In this document: positions 5,370 to 7,073 of the stretch, in pieces
Numbering within the stretch: position 1 is the first letter of the stretch
Layout: the number at the start of each line of letters is the position of its first letter
Source of the DNA: an uncultured Clostridia bacterium
GTDB lineage: Bacteria; Bacillota; Clostridia; TANB77; CAG-508
Assembly (NCBI GenBank): GCA_947628925.1
Contig: CANRBU010000057.1
Location: forward strand, 1-7,073
Direction: 5' to 3'
DNA: 7,073 nucleotides
Translations under genes and position numbers: made by a program
Notes under the pieces: model-generated
What the model was told of the DNA's origin: nothing
The model's database searches: none
Seen by the model: the letters and a program-made list of their open reading frames with translations, nothing else

Positions 5370-6680
5370 TTAATATCCCGGTTTTTTTAGTAGATGGAAC
5401 ATATTCTTTTTATATTCTTCCACTCCCGGTTGATTAAATGGATTTACTCCTAGTAGCATTCCAGACATTGCACATGCCTTCTCAAAGAAATACAATAGTT
5501 CTCCAAGATTTTCTTCATCTAACTTGTTCATTTCAAGTATAATGTTTGGTACATCTCCTGTTCCATGCGCTTGAATTGTTCCTTCCATTGCTTTTTTACT
5601 AACATAGTCCATTGTTTTACCTGCTAGATAATTTAATCCATCTAAATTATCATCATCTGGGTTTATGGTTATATCTGATTGAGGAGTTTTTATTGAAATA
5701 ACTGTTTCAAATAAATCTCTTCTACCATCTTGAATATATTGCCCCATAGAATGTAAATCTGTTGTAAAATCCACACCTGCTGGAAAAATTCCTTTTTTAT
5801 CTTTGCCTTCACTTTCTCCATATAATTGTTTCCACCATTCTGTGAAATAGTGCATTTTTGGTTCATAGTTTACTAATATTTCTATATCTTTTCCAAGTTT
5901 ATCATATAAAATATTTCTAATAACCGCATATTGATAACATTCATTATATTTTATATCTGGGTCATCAAATCTGTCTTGTGCTGTTTTTGCACCTTTCATT
6001 AATTTGTCTATATTTATTCCTGCTGTTGCTATTGGTAATAGTCCAACTGCTGTCAAAACAGAATATCTTCCCCCTATATTATCTGGAACTACAAATTGTT
6101 CATAACCTTCATTTTCAGCTAAAGTTTTTAATGCTCCTTTTTCTTTATCTGTTGTTGCATAAATTCTACTGCGAGCTTCATCTATGCCATATTTATTTTC
6201 TAAGATTTCTCTAAAAATTCTAAATGCTATTGCTGGTTCTGTAGTAGTTCCTGATTTTGATATAACATTTACTGAAAAATCTTTATTTCCTATATAGTCA
6301 ATAAGTTCATTCATATAATTAGGACTTAAATTGTTTCCAACATATAGAATTTGTGGATATTTGCGTTGTTTTTCTGGTAATAAATTATAAAATGTACTTG
6401 TCAAACTTTCAATGACTGCTCTTGCTCCTAAATATGAGCCTCCAATTCCTATTACTACTAAAATTTCTGATTCTTTTGCTATTTTTTTTGCAGCTTGTTT
6501 AATTCTTTTGAATTCATTTTTATCATAGTCAGTTGGCAAATTTAACCATCCCACAAAATCATCAGGATCATCTGCCCTTTTATGCAATTCTTCATGAATT
6601 TTTTTTACTTTTTTGTTGTATTCCCCTATCATTTTTTTAGTAACATTTGATGGTTTAAAGTCTAATTTAATATTTGACAT
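5370..6680 (-). CDS. pgi: Glucose-6-phosphate isomerase
   Basis: Cytoplasmic enzyme interconverting glucose 6-phosphate and fructose 6-phosphate, at the entry of glycolysis. The 436-residue length suits the shorter bacterial form. Two SIS sugar-phosphate domains: GIGGSYLGAR at 78-87 and SKSGTTTEPA at 141-150. Family signatures include NIGGRYSVLTAVGLLP from 201 and GVNPFNQPGVEEYKK from 411. Expected catalytic residues are Glu289 in LYGES, His310 in TTDLH and Lys424 in VEEYK; HGTGD at 372-376 is also kept. The ATG at 6680 is chosen because AGGAGG lies 8 nt upstream; the frame extends further to a TTG that would overlap uppP and has no such site. It is 31 nt downstream of uppP with no terminator between them, so co-transcription is likely. 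An AU-rich hairpin with seven Ts follows its stop. No sign of damage or unusual composition. Confidence 0.97.
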   Translation of the reverse strand: MSNIKLDFKPSNVTKKMIGEYNKKVKKIHEELHKRADDPDDFVGWLNLPTDYDKNEFKRIKQAAKKIAKESEILVVIGIGGSYLGARAVIESLTSTFYNLLPEKQRKYPQILYVGNNLSPNYMNELIDYIGNKDFSVNVISKSGTTTEPAIAFRIFREILENKYGIDEARSRIYATTDKEKGALKTLAENEGYEQFVVPDNIGGRYSVLTAVGLLPIATAGINIDKLMKGAKTAQDRFDDPDIKYNECYQYAVIRNILYDKLGKDIEILVNYEPKMHYFTEWWKQLYGESEGKDKKGIFPAGVDFTTDLHSMGQYIQDGRRDLFETVISIKTPQSDITINPDDDNLDGLNYLAGKTMDYVSKKAMEGTIQAHGTGDVPNIILEMNKLDEENLGELLYFFEKACAMSGMLLGVNPFNQPGVEEYKKNMFHLLKKPGY

Positions 6681-6688
6681 GGCATATT

Positions 6689-6694
6689 CCTCCT
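6689..6694 (-). promoter_or_regulatory. Ribosome binding site of pgi
   Basis: AGGAGG, the full anti-Shine-Dalgarno match, 8 nt before the ATG at 6678-6680. It rules out the longer upstream reading and suggests strong translation. Confidence 0.9.
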
Positions 6695-6711
6695 TTATCC
6701 TTTGTTTATTA

Positions 6712-7073
6712 TTAAATTCTAGATATGTATAATCCAATAATTGCTAGCCCAACTATAACTCTGTATATTGCAAACACTTTAAAACTGCCCTTTTGCAAAT
6801 ATTGTAGTAAGAATTTGATTACAAGTATTCCTACTATAAAACTTGCAACTACACCTACAACAAATGGTATATTAAATACAAAATCTTTAAATTTATATAA
6901 TGTTGCTCCTAAAACAATAGGTGCTGATAGCATAAAAGAATATTTTGCTGTTGATTCTCTATCCACTCCTAGTATTCTTCCTGTTGTCATTGTTACACCA
7001 GAGCGTGAAACACCTGGTATAAAAGCTAATGCTTGTGATAGTCCTATTAAAAAAGTTTGCTTAAATGTCATAT
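6712..7073 (-). CDS. uppP: Undecaprenyl-diphosphatase, C-terminal part
   Basis: Membrane enzyme that removes a phosphate from undecaprenyl diphosphate, recycling the lipid carrier for peptidoglycan and other wall polymers; family members are linked to bacitracin resistance (BacA). About 120 residues are visible, less than half of the usual 260-280. The second conserved active-site motif is present, PGVSRSGVTMTTGRILG with its Ser-Arg-Ser-Gly core, followed by AKYSFMLSAPIVLGA and three further hydrophobic segments. The first motif (the E-x3-E/PxSSSGH region) lies beyond the window. The Met at 7071 starts a GLSQALAFIPG helix and is internal in family members, so the gene should continue past 7073. 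It lies 31 nt upstream of pgi and probably shares its transcript; the promoter is outside the window. Confidence 0.93.
   Translation of the reverse strand, partial: MTFKQTFLIGLSQALAFIPGVSRSGVTMTTGRILGVDRESTAKYSFMLSAPIVLGATLYKFKDFVFNIPFVVGVVASFIVGILVIKFLLQYLQKGSFKVFAIYRVIVGLAIIGLYISRI

Noticed and set aside
6681..6737. Longer pgi frame that overlaps the end of uppP
   Set aside because: It begins with TTG, has no ribosome binding site and translates the AGGAGG site itself; the ATG at 6680 matches the normal protein start.
1..7073. Defence system, CRISPR, transposon or toxin-antitoxin content
   Set aside because: Every substantial frame is explained by a housekeeping or transport gene, and I found no direct-repeat arrays, transposase motifs or small paired genes.

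Overview
This window is low-GC bacterial chromosome: hand counts of 60-nt blocks give about 23-35% GC in most genes. Strong AGGAGG-type ribosome binding sites, TTGaaa/TATAAT promoters and hairpin-plus-T terminators point to a member of the Bacillota, most likely an anaerobic Clostridia-type organism. The species cannot be told from the sequence alone. Both ends cut through genes. There is no rRNA, tRNA, CRISPR array or insertion sequence, and no stretch without a gene exceeds about 222 nt.

Layout. On the + strand, positions 1-2121 hold the last ~706 residues of a P-type cation-transporting ATPase of the CtpE-like type. All other genes are on the - strand. Read in their own direction (right to left) they are: uppP (C-terminal part, cell-wall lipid carrier recycling), pgi (glucose-6-phosphate isomerase), an acyl-ACP thioesterase, pyk (pyruvate kinase, short form), and a protein with two OB folds related to single-stranded DNA-binding protein. 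The ATPase and the SSB-like gene converge on one hairpin at 2125-2146 that can terminate from both sides.

Transcription. uppP and pgi are 31 nt apart without a terminator and look co-transcribed. A long hairpin with seven Ts follows pgi and runs almost into the thioesterase ribosome binding site, so the thioesterase probably depends on read-through. pyk has its own promoter (TTGAAA-N17-TATAAT) and terminator. The SSB-like gene has its own promoter (TTTACT-N17-TATAAT) and a leader of about 120 nt.

Most of the content is housekeeping: two glycolytic enzymes, wall-lipid recycling, fatty acid release and ion transport. No obvious new multi-gene system is visible. The most unusual part is the SSB-like gene. 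Its leader can fold into a compact three-way junction starting at the predicted mRNA 5' end. A 14-nt perfect inverted repeat lies in its 5' and 3' untranslated regions. Its base composition (about 40% GC in sampled blocks) is above that of its neighbours. The pyruvate kinase also has an unusual potassium-site signature.
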